DNA of 64,000 nucleotides. Source: Butyricimonas synergistica DSM 23225. Lineage in GTDB: Bacteria; Bacteroidota; Bacteroidia; Bacteroidales; Marinifilaceae. Each line of letters starts with the position of its first letter. The stretch's first letter is position 1. A program made the position numbers and the translations under genes. Of the stretch, positions 36,273-46,082 are shown one piece after another. The notes beneath the pieces were generated by a model. That model was not told where the DNA came from, searched no databases, and saw only the letters and a list, made by a program, of their open reading frames with translations. The stretch covers positions 124,001 through 188,000 of the forward strand of contig NZ_KB903368.1 in the NCBI RefSeq assembly GCF_000379665.1, given 5' to 3'.

Positions 36273-36495
36273 GTAAAGTGTAAGTAAATATATTCGACTC
36301 CTTAAAATCTTTAACGTTAATTTATGGCGGAATTGTGAAAATAGAGAAAAATAAGAGGTTACGAGAGTTGTTGGGGAGGTATCTATGTTAATATGATTTT
36401 AACTTATCAGGTGTTTTAGAAGCAGAAAAATATATAATTCTCATCTTTTCCTTGTCGAATCTCGTATAGGGCATATAAAAAAGGAGGAAAATAGG

Positions 36496-37719
36496 ATGAT
36501 GTTGAAAATGGATTTAAGCAAGTGGTTTTCTTGGCTCAATTTAGGAATAGAAAATCCCGAAACGGCATCTGTCGTGGAAGTGATGTTGCAGATTGTTGTG
36601 ATTTGTCTGGTCGCTTTTATATTTGCTTTTCTGGTTCGGAAGGGTACAATCCGGTTGATTACCGGGTTGGTTCGTCGAACGAAGACCAAATGGGATGATA
36701 TTTTCTTGGAGGAACATGTTTTTCAGAAGATTTTCAATTTGGTTCCCCCTGTGTTTATTGATTTCGCTTTTAAAATTGTTTACGGGAAATGGGATCATAT
36801 CGAACTTTTCCATCGTTTTATCGTGGCATGGATTCTCGTCGTGGCAGGGTATGTGATTGTTTCGGTGCTCGACGCTATTAACCGGATTTACGAGTCCTAC
36901 CCGGTATCACGTGACAGACCTATCAAGGTGTTCGTGCAGGTGATTAAGATATTCGTGGTATCGGCAGTCGTTATCACGATCGTGAGTGTATTTATAGGGG
37001 AGTCGCCCCGGAACTTGCTCGTGGGATTGGGTGCGTTTGCAGCCGTGTTGATGTTGATTTTCAAGGATGCCATTTTGGGATTTGTCGCGGGGGTGCAGTT
37101 GCTGTCGAACCAGATGGTGCGTATCGGCGATTGGATCGTGATGCCGAGTAATAACGCTAATGGTACTGTGTTGGAAATCAATTTATACACGGTGAAGGTA
37201 CAAAACTGGGACATGACGATCACGACCGTCCCGACGTATCAACTGGTGTCCAATTCCTTCACGAACTGGCGGGGTATGGAGGAATCGGCGGGGAGGCGTA
37301 TCATGCGTTACATCAGCATTGATATGCTCTCGGTGCATTTCCTGTCGGACGAGGAAATTGATATGTTGAGGAAGTCCGAAGTGTTGAAAGAGTATATCGA
37401 GGATATCCTTCCCGTGTTGACAGAGCAGAACAAAGGGAAAGAGGACGTGTTGGATGAACGGCGGTTAACGAATTTGGGCGTGTTTCGCCAGTATGCCGTG
37501 CGGAAGTTACAGGCGAACCCGAACCTGAATATGGATATGACTTATATGGTGCGGCAGTTGCAACCCACCGCCACGGGTATTCCGTTGGAAATATATTGTT
37601 TCTCCCGTATTCAAGAATGGGTAGCATACGAGAAAGTTCAATCCGATATTTTTGACCATTTGCTTGCCGTGATGCCTTACTTCCATTTGCGGGTGTTCCA
37701 GTACCCGTCAAAATTGTAA
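36496..37719 (+). CDS. Mechanosensitive ion channel protein (MscS family)
   Basis: A 407-residue membrane protein with about five hydrophobic helices in the first 170 residues, then the MscS pore-lining helix and beta domain (LLVGLGAFAAVLMLIFKDAILGFVAGVQLL, then NQMVRIGDWIVMPSNNANGTVLEINLYTVKVQNWDMTITTVPTYQLVSNSFTNWRGM in part). It ends in a longer cytoplasmic domain than Escherichia coli MscS, like the YbdG type. It opens under membrane tension to release solutes in osmotic downshock. A strong AGGAGG ribosome-binding site precedes the ATG. Confidence 0.92.
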   Translation: MMLKMDLSKWFSWLNLGIENPETASVVEVMLQIVVICLVAFIFAFLVRKGTIRLITGLVRRTKTKWDDIFLEEHVFQKIFNLVPPVFIDFAFKIVYGKWDHIELFHRFIVAWILVVAGYVIVSVLDAINRIYESYPVSRDRPIKVFVQVIKIFVVSAVVITIVSVFIGESPRNLLVGLGAFAAVLMLIFKDAILGFVAGVQLLSNQMVRIGDWIVMPSNNANGTVLEINLYTVKVQNWDMTITTVPTYQLVSNSFTNWRGMEESAGRRIMRYISIDMLSVHFLSDEEIDMLRKSEVLKEYIEDILPVLTEQNKGKEDVLDERRLTNLGVFRQYAVRKLQANPNLNMDMTYMVRQLQPTATGIPLEIYCFSRIQEWVAYEKVQSDIFDHLLAVMPYFHLRVFQYPSKL

Positions 37720-38268
37720 ACGAGAGGGAAGAACGTGAAAAGGAATATTTTACATGTTTGAAATGAGGTATATTTGTTGATGGTTTATATTTGTTATAGG
37801 AATTCATCATAACTAGGGTAGTTCGAAGCGAGAAATTATGAGGTCGAGGATGGTGTGGGCGGTAAATTTTTCTTTTTCAGTTTCAATATTCGTATATTTT
37901 TTTGTATATTTACATATTGATTTTAAAAACGTAAATTAATAGGTAGGTACTTTTTGAATTGTATATGTTTCGTTATGGTTCTGGTTACAAGTATACAAGC
38001 AATTCGGAAATTATCGAGAAGAGGACGGCATAATCAGGGGAATAAGTTTCTCGCGTTTTTTCCTTTGTCAGGTACGAGAAGGTGCCTGGTGGCAATGGGT
38101 ATGCCAATAAAAAAATACAGCTTTTCCCGTTACTGGCGATAGCTCCTGTTGTAAAAGCAGGAGCGGTGCCGATAACTTATTTTTCTTCTAAACCGAGGGG
38201 AAAAAATTAACCTTACTACACGTGTCGAAGTTTAAAATTTGAAAGCTAATTACTAATAACAAAAGATT
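37720..38268. other. 549-bp non-coding gap before the RHS locus
   Basis: No gene can be supported. It holds a small perfect hairpin (38142-38164, GCTCCTG/CAGGAGC, 9-base loop) and a few short open frames with no ribosome-binding site or recognisable family. The RHS promoter is not obvious; TAAAATTTG about 30 bases before the RHS start is one base too long for the consensus. The base composition changes from the MscS gene to AT-rich here. Confidence 0.5.
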
Positions 38269-41200
38269 ATGAAACGGACGATGTTATTGTTTTGTTGTAT
38301 CCTTTTCATGGAAGGAACAGCGGGAGCACAGGACTTTGAACCGAGCAAGCAGGCACAAAGTTACCTGGATTCCAAGAATGTCACGGTGGATCACTCGACC
38401 GGAATTTTTCATTACAAGGTTCCATTATTCACTCTCGGGGTGGGTGATTTCCAGTTGCCTATCAGCCTTGATTATGCGGCTCGAGGGGTAAGGGAAGAGG
38501 ACGAGAGCGGGCTCGTGGGCTATAACTGGTTGCTGAACACGGGAGGTGTTGTAACCCGAACGATACGGGGAGGGATTGCCGACGAGAGTTCGCCTTATGG
38601 GTATTTATGGGCAGACAGAGCTCGAGACGCGCTTCCTTTGTCCGATGATGTTACCGGGGTGAACAAGCGGGAGCGTGACGGGGAATGTGATATTTTCACC
38701 GCGGTTTTTAACGGGCGGTCCGTGAGTTTTATAATCAAAATGGACGAGAATTACCGGGTGTACGCGGACCCTTTGGAGCGGACGAATGTCCGTATCGAGT
38801 GTGAATCGGAGTACGGGCGTGAAATCGACGGTTGGATTGTCACGGACGAAAGCGGGAATCGATATATTTACAGGCAAAAAGAATATTCTGTTGACATCAT
38901 AAAGGAAGATGCCATCAGTTTTAACGGGATCCGCAATAAAACTTACGTTTCGTCGTGGTACTTGAACCGGATAGAGCCATGCAATCAAAAGCCTATCGAG
39001 TTTACTTACCTGGCGGAAGTGCAACTTTACGAGGATTCGCAGGAAGATATTAACACGACAAGGTTTTATTCCTCTTATAAATCTCTGTATTTTTACGGGA
39101 GGAAAATGCGGGAACGGGTGTTCGATTTCTCGAAATACAAAGCCGAATTTGATCAAGATATTAGTATGGCTAAAAGTTACTTGAATAGTTTTTCCCTTGA
39201 AATGCAGTTGAATAACGAGATGTACAAGTACCTGGCAAGCGGGCAATGGATACGTAACCCTTTTTTTGAATCCGGGCAAGCAGCCATTAACGCTAATTTC
39301 AGAATCATGGGACAAGTGGCGAACTTCACTAGCATAACGAATGCCTCCAACGAGTTGATTCAAATACTGAATGAATTGATTCACATGTACGAGAATTCAT
39401 CATCCCATAATGCCAGAATGGCTGCCTTGTTTTTTAAGTCGGCTAAAAGTTGCGTCACGCGCAGCTTGGACGAGGTGGATTATAATGTTTCTTCGCGGGA
39501 ATGCTCGAGCGGTACCGCGTTCACCGTTAAATCCCCTGTTTTAACCCGCATCTCGAGTGACGGGCAATTTATCGAGTTCAAGTACTCGAGCGGGTGGGGA
39601 AAGTACCGCCTTGAACAAATTTTGTCGAGAAACGTGCTGGGGGAAGTGATCTCGAGCGTTAAACTAGATGGTTATAACACGTTAAACCGGTTGTGTGTTT
39701 TGGATAAGAGCGAGCGGGAAGTCCAGCGGATTAAATTTGATTATTACACGAGACCCTCGTCCGGCGGAGAGATTGTAGACGCATGGGGATATTACAGGCG
39801 CAGGTCGGGGGACAACGATGACGAGTTCAGCCTTGCCGTGGATGCGGATTACGCTAAAATAGGGTCTCTTGAGAGAATTACGACAACGACGGGGGGAAAA
39901 ATGATTATCGATTATGAAAGTAACACGCTGATCACTTTCGGTTCCAATCTTTTCGGGGGAATTCGAATAAAATCATTGCAAGTGGATGAGGACAAGAGCA
40001 ACACGCATGACACGATTCATTACCGGTATCCCACGCGAGGTGTTCCCGTTTTCTCGCATGTATCGAATCATGATATCATCGAGTATGCCGGTTTTTATGA
40101 TGATGTCACACTCTCGAGAGTGAAATACACGAATATGTCTTGCGTGAACACGGGCAATAACGGGATTTATTACCCGTACGTGCTGGAATCTACCCGGGGA
40201 AAGGGGACAAAAGCTTACTTGTTTTATGAGCCTCCTGTTGTCTACTCGTTGGACCCACGCGCTTTTTGGTTGGCTGGTTTGCCACTTGGCGAAGCGACTT
40301 ACGATAGTGACGGTCGGCTCAAGGAACTCGTGAAATTCAAGTATGCCACCGATTCGTACCACGCCTTCGGGGACGAGTATTTCGTGCTCGCGGACACGGC
40401 AGATTGGTACAAGCGAACGATCACGCAAGTTAAAGCTTACGAGTACTACATGGACGAAGAATTCCTGGAAAATTATTATCGAGACCAAGGTAAGATTGTA
40501 TTATACCAGGATGGTTATTCATGGTATTATATTGACCCGTATGAAGAGTACTACGTGTATAATATCAAGCCTCGCGTGAGCGTGCGATTGCCAGGGCAAG
40601 TCTATTGTATTAAATATGGGGGAAAAACACGGTTGAAAGAGAAGTCCGTGTACCGGTTTGAATCTCAAGTCACGAGCAGTCCATCGAAGTCGGATTTTTC
40701 CAGTAAAGCAACCGGAATGCCTTATCAGAAAGTAGAATATTTCTATGATAATGCTGTGAACTCGAGTTATCCCACGCGTGTTTTGACAACAGATGCCAAG
40801 GGAAACACGTACACCACGGTCACGAAACGAGTGACGGAGATGGCGGATGTATCCAATCCGGTTTTTGAGAGGATGAAAGAAAAGAATATCCTGACCCCGG
40901 TAATCAAGGAGATCCGGTTGAAAGGTGACACGATAGAAAAGGAACGTGTTTTCGTGCACGAGATGCCGCAAGAGGATAGTTGTTGTTACTGGGGAGTGGC
41001 ACAGGCATACGCTTTTTACCCGAGCTCGACTAACACGCTGGCATTCTCTTCGCTCGCGTCGCCCGATGTAAATTTGTTCACGCTGGGGCAAGCCAACTAT
41101 TTGCTGGAACAGGATGTGGTTTACCGGCAAAGCAATCAACGGTACTTGCCGGTAGCCATTAAAACGAACACGGGAGAAGTTGCCCGATGTTACGATTCCA

Positions 41201-42129
41201 ACTTCGGGCACATGATATTGAAAGCGGAACACGTGCCTGCGGGAGGCGTGGCGGCGATAGATTTGAAGAAATACGGCGAGGCATCGCGGGCGATTCGTGG
41301 AATGCAAGTGTTACAGGAGTCTCATTCTGTTTTCTCGAGATTCTGGCAGATATTCGAGGGAATAGATATAAACCAAGAATCGGAAGAGTTTCAACGCTAT
41401 GCTTGGAGCCGAGAACATGAGATCATGAAAGAGGTGATCCTTGCGGTTGCTGCCCGGCAAACCATGGCACTTGAGAAATTTCACGCTTTACTGGATAGTG
41501 TCAGCGCCAATAATTACCGGTATCTTCATACGTTCCAGGATCGATATTGGCAATTGGCTGGCGATCATCCCGAGCTGACTGATTTGTCATACTTGGTCTA
41601 TCGTCTTTGTGATTTTATATATAGGGATATAATCCGGGAATTTAATGTTTTAAAGTACAATTATTTACCGGGGATGGAGAGGTACTGGAACTGTAACGAC
41701 CTTCTTGAAATAACGGTACTTCCGGAAATCAAGCGCGTGAGGTTGTTTGCGGTGGCGAAAGATTGTGCCGGTGATATAAACTACACGATCGTACATTCCG
41801 GGGGAAGTGTATCGGGAACTTTCAAATTATTGAATTCATCGGGGTATTCTTTGCAAAGTTTTGATCTGGAGCTCGGCAATCACGAGAACGTGACGTCAGT
41901 GAGAATAAACACCCCCGCTTCCGGGGTGGCGTATTGCGCGTTGGTCCCGGCGGACGTGGCATTCGAGGCTACCTCGTACAATTGGGACGGCACGGTATTT
42001 TGCCGTTTCAACCAGAACGGCGAGATGGAGGTGAACGAGTACGATGCGGCGGGACGCTTGACGCGGGTGAAGGACCGGCACGGGAACGTGATAAAAGAGT
42101 ACCAGTATAACGTGGTGGAATTGAATTGA
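38269..42129 (+). CDS. Secreted SpvB/TcB-like partner of the RHS protein
   Basis: A 1286-residue exported protein (signal peptide MKRTMLLFCCILFMEGTAGA). Its N-terminus (SKQAQSYLDSKNVTVDHSTGIFHYKVPLFTLG, then LPISLDYAARG and GYNWLLNTGGVVTRTIRGG) is the opening typical of Bacteroidota proteins placed before RHS genes. The C-terminus ends in a clear YD/RHS repeat (YDAAGRLTRVKDRHGNVIKEYQYNVVE). By analogy with TcB-TcC of insecticidal toxin complexes, it may form one half of a closed shell around the toxin tip of the next gene; this is inference. An odd helical stretch (about 1050-1150, rich in Arg, His and Trp) interrupts the beta pattern. The next gene starts 20 bases after its stop. Confidence 0.72.
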   Translation: MKRTMLLFCCILFMEGTAGAQDFEPSKQAQSYLDSKNVTVDHSTGIFHYKVPLFTLGVGDFQLPISLDYAARGVREEDESGLVGYNWLLNTGGVVTRTIRGGIADESSPYGYLWADRARDALPLSDDVTGVNKRERDGECDIFTAVFNGRSVSFIIKMDENYRVYADPLERTNVRIECESEYGREIDGWIVTDESGNRYIYRQKEYSVDIIKEDAISFNGIRNKTYVSSWYLNRIEPCNQKPIEFTYLAEVQLYEDSQEDINTTRFYSSYKSLYFYGRKMRERVFDFSKYKAEFDQDISMAKSYLNSFSLEMQLNNEMYKYLASGQWIRNPFFESGQAAINANFRIMGQVANFTSITNASNELIQILNELIHMYENSSSHNARMAALFFKSAKSCVTRSLDEVDYNVSSRECSSGTAFTVKSPVLTRISSDGQFIEFKYSSGWGKYRLEQILSRNVLGEVISSVKLDGYNTLNRLCVLDKSEREVQRIKFDYYTRPSSGGEIVDAWGYYRRRSGDNDDEFSLAVDADYAKIGSLERITTTTGGKMIIDYESNTLITFGSNLFGGIRIKSLQVDEDKSNTHDTIHYRYPTRGVPVFSHVSNHDIIEYAGFYDDVTLSRVKYTNMSCVNTGNNGIYYPYVLESTRGKGTKAYLFYEPPVVYSLDPRAFWLAGLPLGEATYDSDGRLKELVKFKYATDSYHAFGDEYFVLADTADWYKRTITQVKAYEYYMDEEFLENYYRDQGKIVLYQDGYSWYYIDPYEEYYVYNIKPRVSVRLPGQVYCIKYGGKTRLKEKSVYRFESQVTSSPSKSDFSSKATGMPYQKVEYFYDNAVNSSYPTRVLTTDAKGNTYTTVTKRVTEMADVSNPVFERMKEKNILTPVIKEIRLKGDTIEKERVFVHEMPQEDSCCYWGVAQAYAFYPSSTNTLAFSSLASPDVNLFTLGQANYLLEQDVVYRQSNQRYLPVAIKTNTGEVARCYDSNFGHMILKAEHVPAGGVAAIDLKKYGEASRAIRGMQVLQESHSVFSRFWQIFEGIDINQESEEFQRYAWSREHEIMKEVILAVAARQTMALEKFHALLDSVSANNYRYLHTFQDRYWQLAGDHPELTDLSYLVYRLCDFIYRDIIREFNVLKYNYLPGMERYWNCNDLLEITVLPEIKRVRLFAVAKDCAGDINYTIVHSGGSVSGTFKLLNSSGYSLQSFDLELGNHENVTSVRINTPASGVAYCALVPADVAFEATSYNWDGTVFCRFNQNGEMEVNEYDAAGRLTRVKDRHGNVIKEYQYNVVELN

Positions 42130-42149
42130 TAACCTCAAACCTGAAAGAT

Positions 42150-45100
42150 ATGAAACGATTACAATTGTTAACCTGCATGTTGTTCTTGTCCCTGTTGACG
42201 TTGGGGCAAGGCTATCCCAGCTTGGATTTGTCGGCAAACCCGGACACGATCAAGATAGACGGGGCGGAAGGTTATTTCGCGCTGCGATACAGCGCGAGGG
42301 AAACCCTGGATAAACAAACCACGATCAAGCAGATAAATGATTTTTTACAGCAGCAATCCTGGACGTGGCTGCATGTCGTTGACGTGATACCGGACGGTTC
42401 CTCTTTGACGGGAGTGCTCGTGGCGCAAGTACAGGCGAACGACACGGGAGAGCCCCGGTGGTGCGTGTTCCTCTCGCTCCTGACGAGCAGGCCGTATTTT
42501 GTTTATCAATACGGTCCGGGAGTGGTTCCTAAAATGTTCACGGTTGGCGGCAACGCCACGATATATCCCGGTAAAAGGACCCCGGTGACCTTGACGGGTT
42601 CGGAACAAGGCACGACGTATAAATTGTACCGGGGAACGACCTTGCAAGCTTCCTTGCCGGGCACAGGTTCCCCGTTGTGTTTCTGGGTGGTTAACGCGGG
42701 TGATTACACGATAAAGGCCACTCGCGGTGACATGACACGAGAGATGAACGGGAGCGCAAGCGTGGCTTGTTACGGCGTGTTGCAAGGGAAAATAACCGTG
42801 TCATCCTCGCCCCGGGTAACCCTGTCCAAGGATGGTGAAGGGCAGCTAATCCCTTTCACCATAGACCCGGGCTATTCGCGAGGGAGGGAAGAGCTTGAAG
42901 AGATCTCGCTTTCGCTCTGGCGGGGAGAGTCCGCCGCGTGGGACTCGACGTTCGTGTTGAGGTTCGTTTTTTCCACGTCGACAACCGGTCAGATTGCGAT
43001 AGGCCGGGGACCCAATTGCGGCGACACGACAAAATACGCTTTTTTCATGTTGAACCCGGTGGATAACCTGTTCCTGGAAGTCTCCCAGCCTCCCGGTGGA
43101 ACTTTGCAAGTGTACGATTTGAGCGGCGGCGGGGAAATCGGGGAAGGCGAGTACGGCACGGTAAAGATGAGCGGCCAGCAGATACTGGTCAATTACAAGT
43201 TATATCGTGACGGCGAGTTGGTCGCGGGTCAAACCCTGTCGGCACAACAATTCTCACGCTTGCAGGCGTACGGGCGATACCGGGTGAAAGCGGAGCAGGA
43301 CGGGCAGGAAGTTTGGATGAACGGTAGCGTGGGCATCTGGCCGAAGATCACGCGGGAGCGTGTCGGCGGCGGGGGAACCATTTACAATAACAACCCTGTT
43401 GAAATAACCTTACCCGGCTCGCAAACCATACTTACTTATCGTTTACTGAAAGACGGGAACGTGGTGGCGTCTCGACAAGGGACCGGGGCAGCACTCTCTT
43501 TCAGCGCGAGGGAAGCGGGAAATTACACGATAGAGGCTGGGCTGCAAGATTATTTCGTACCGATGACGGGTAGCGTGACCGTTGACCGTGATAACGGTGT
43601 CCATTACACGTCAACGGAGAATTACGTGGTGGAAACCGTTTATCTTGACCCGACCACGACAAGCACGACGGCTCGAACGGTCAGTGACGTGACTTACCTT
43701 GATGGTTTCGGCCGCCCGTTGCAGGAGATCCGGGTGAATGGGAGTCCCGGTGGCACGGGGGATATCGTGAAAGTCCACGAGTACGGTGTGCTGGGGCGGG
43801 TGGAGCGAGAGCACGTTCCCTACGCCCTGGAGGGTAATCAAGGCGGTTTCGTGGCGGGCGGCTTGTCGCCGTCGAGGTGGTCGATGTATGGCACTGGCGA
43901 GGCGGGTTACATGTACACTTTAACCGGGTATGACGGTAGTCCCCTCGACCGGGTGGTGAAGCGGACAGGACCGGGAAAGAGCTGGCACGAGGCAGGAAAG
44001 GGCGTGACGACGGGCTATCACCTGAACGAGGCGAACGAGGTGCGCCTGTACCGGGTGAGGGATAACGGCGAGCTGGTGCAGTCGGGTTACTATCGTGCCG
44101 GTAGCCTGGAGAAGGTGGTGACGACGGACGAGGACGGCAACCGGGTGGAAACGTACACGGACAACCAGGGGCGTACGGTGCTGGAGGTGAACGTGGAGAG
44201 TGACAATAACCGTTTGGAAACTTACAGCGTTCACGATGACCGGGGGCTGTTGAGGTACGTGTTGTCGCCGGAGGCTAGCGCCCGGGTGGGTACGACGGCA
44301 AGTCGGGCGACGGCGGCGATACGTCAGTTCGGGTATTACTATGAACATGACCGTTTCGGGAGGTTAATCCTGAAACAGTTGCCGGGGTGTGACCCGGTGT
44401 ACCTGGTTTACGACAAGCGTGACCGGCTGGTGTTGAGCCAGGACGGGAAGCAGCGGGCGGAGAACGCCGACAAGTGGAGCTACTCGCTGTATGACGGGCG
44501 GAACCGCGTGGTGGAAACGGGCGAGGTCGTGATAACGGGAACGGTGAAGAGTCATGCTGCGTTACAAGGGGCGGCGACGACGAGTGATAATTACCTCCCC
44601 GCGGGGAGCCGCTCTCCCTTGCAACACACGTTGTATGACAGTTACACGGGCACGGCGGATGTGCCCGTCCTTCCCTTCGAGGCGACGGGAGGGTACGCCA
44701 CGGGGTACCATAACCTGGTGACCGGGCTGGTGACGAGCGTGAGGACGAGGGTACTGGGAGTAAACCCGGTGAAATGGTTGACGGTGACGACGTATTACGA
44801 TGACCGTTGCCGTGTTATCCAGACGGTGAGCGATAACCTGGCGGGTGGTTTGAGCCGTGTGGACATGAAGTACGATTTCACGGGTAACGTGGTGAGGCAG
44901 CGGGAGAGCCATGTTGTCGGGGGTCGGACTGACGTGCTGGAAACGGATAACACGTACGACGACCGTGGTCGGTTGTTGTCCTCGACGGTGAAGTTAAACA
45001 ACGGGAGCCCGGCGACGACGAGTTACACGTACGACGCGGTGGGTCGGCTGGTGAAAAAGAAACACGGTACGGTGGAGGAAACGCTGGCTTACAACACCCG

Positions 45101-46082
45101 GGGGTGGTTGACGGGGAAGGAGAGCGTGCCTTTCAAGATGAAGTTGCGTTACGAGAACCCGTCGGGAGGCGCGGATACTTGCTGGAACGGCAACATCAGC
45201 GAGTGGGAGTGGCAGCAGGGGACGGGCGCCGCCTTGATGTACGGTTTCGCTTATGACGGTGTGAACCGGTTGACGGGCACGGTGCAGAAACAGAAGAGTG
45301 GGACGACGTGGTTGGCGTTGTCGGGCAGTTACCTGGAAAGGGGGATCACTTATGACCGTAACGGGAATATCAAGACGTTGCAGCGGACGGCTAACGGGAC
45401 CACGGTGGATGACCTGGTTTACAGTTACACGGGGAATCAATTGACGGGTTTGACGGAGAATGTTCGAACCTCTCCCACCGGTGATGTTTACTCGTCGGGA
45501 AGTGCCGCCGCGGGTAGTTACGTTTATGACAAGAACGGTAACCTGGTAAATGATAGCCGCCGTGCTTTGAATTTATCTTATAATGTATTAAATTTGTTGA
45601 GTGAAGTCAAGACCGGCAGCACGGTGAAGGCGAGTTACGGTTACCTCGCTGACGGTACGAAGTTGCGGGTACGTGACGCGGGGAGCAACGGTTTTGACTA
45701 CGTGGGTTCTTTGACATACAAGAGTGGCGGTGGCGGTTTGCAACTGGAGTCGGCGAGTTTCGGTGATGGCGTGATTCTGACGGGCACGGGTGGACAGGAG
45801 GTGAATTACTTCCTGACGGATCACCTGGGTAGCGTCCGGGTGATCGTGGATGGTAGCGGGGTGGTGAAGGAGCGGAACGATTACTATCCTTTCGGGGCTA
45901 GGCACATGAGGGCAGATTACCCTCAACAGGCCGTGAATCGTTTCAAGTACAACGGGAAGGAGGAGCAGGTGACGGGTGGTTTGGGTTACCTGGATTACGG
46001 CGCAAGGATGTATGATAGCGAGTTAGGGATATGGTTTGTGGGAGATCCTTTTCAAGAGAATTGTTTCATTATCTCCTTATAA
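42150..46082 (+). CDS. DUF6443/RHS repeat-associated core protein, tip truncated by frameshift
   Basis: A 1310-residue exported protein starting at the ATG at 42150 (signal peptide MKRLQLLTCMLFLSLLTLGQ); an in-frame TTG at 42126 is less likely. Residues about 130-470 hold three repeated Ig-like modules (TYKLYRGTTLQASLPGTG, VNYKLYRDGELVAG, TYRLLKDGNVVASRQGTG). DUF6443 follows (TSTENYVVETVYLDPTT, TYLDGFGRPLQEI), then many YD repeats, ending with the RHS core (FLTDHLGSVRVIVDGSGVV, NDYYPFGARH, NGKEEQVTGGLGYLDYGARMYD). After GDPFQEN it runs into a premature stop. Compared with the cassette copies it lacks two bases near 46064, and the expected SPYNYCSGNP tip lies in the next frame. GC-rich throughout, unlike the tips. 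Confidence 0.85.
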   Translation: MKRLQLLTCMLFLSLLTLGQGYPSLDLSANPDTIKIDGAEGYFALRYSARETLDKQTTIKQINDFLQQQSWTWLHVVDVIPDGSSLTGVLVAQVQANDTGEPRWCVFLSLLTSRPYFVYQYGPGVVPKMFTVGGNATIYPGKRTPVTLTGSEQGTTYKLYRGTTLQASLPGTGSPLCFWVVNAGDYTIKATRGDMTREMNGSASVACYGVLQGKITVSSSPRVTLSKDGEGQLIPFTIDPGYSRGREELEEISLSLWRGESAAWDSTFVLRFVFSTSTTGQIAIGRGPNCGDTTKYAFFMLNPVDNLFLEVSQPPGGTLQVYDLSGGGEIGEGEYGTVKMSGQQILVNYKLYRDGELVAGQTLSAQQFSRLQAYGRYRVKAEQDGQEVWMNGSVGIWPKITRERVGGGGTIYNNNPVEITLPGSQTILTYRLLKDGNVVASRQGTGAALSFSAREAGNYTIEAGLQDYFVPMTGSVTVDRDNGVHYTSTENYVVETVYLDPTTTSTTARTVSDVTYLDGFGRPLQEIRVNGSPGGTGDIVKVHEYGVLGRVEREHVPYALEGNQGGFVAGGLSPSRWSMYGTGEAGYMYTLTGYDGSPLDRVVKRTGPGKSWHEAGKGVTTGYHLNEANEVRLYRVRDNGELVQSGYYRAGSLEKVVTTDEDGNRVETYTDNQGRTVLEVNVESDNNRLETYSVHDDRGLLRYVLSPEASARVGTTASRATAAIRQFGYYYEHDRFGRLILKQLPGCDPVYLVYDKRDRLVLSQDGKQRAENADKWSYSLYDGRNRVVETGEVVITGTVKSHAALQGAATTSDNYLPAGSRSPLQHTLYDSYTGTADVPVLPFEATGGYATGYHNLVTGLVTSVRTRVLGVNPVKWLTVTTYYDDRCRVIQTVSDNLAGGLSRVDMKYDFTGNVVRQRESHVVGGRTDVLETDNTYDDRGRLLSSTVKLNNGSPATTSYTYDAVGRLVKKKHGTVEETLAYNTRGWLTGKESVPFKMKLRYENPSGGADTCWNGNISEWEWQQGTGAALMYGFAYDGVNRLTGTVQKQKSGTTWLALSGSYLERGITYDRNGNIKTLQRTANGTTVDDLVYSYTGNQLTGLTENVRTSPTGDVYSSGSAAAGSYVYDKNGNLVNDSRRALNLSYNVLNLLSEVKTGSTVKASYGYLADGTKLRVRDAGSNGFDYVGSLTYKSGGGGLQLESASFGDGVILTGTGGQEVNYFLTDHLGSVRVIVDGSGVVKERNDYYPFGARHMRADYPQQAVNRFKYNGKEEQVTGGLGYLDYGARMYDSELGIWFVGDPFQENCFIISL

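Noticed and set aside
37954-38220. Small open frames before the RHS partner gene, including one with a hydrophobic FPLLAIAPVVKAGAVP stretch
   Set aside because: The frame is interrupted by two stops, no ribosome-binding site or start is convincing, and no family is recognisable. It could be a decayed gene, but support is too weak.
42345-45926. Many minus-strand open frames opposite the RHS genes
   Set aside because: They mirror the repeated plus-strand RHS code, repeat with each cassette, and show no motifs or start signals of their own.
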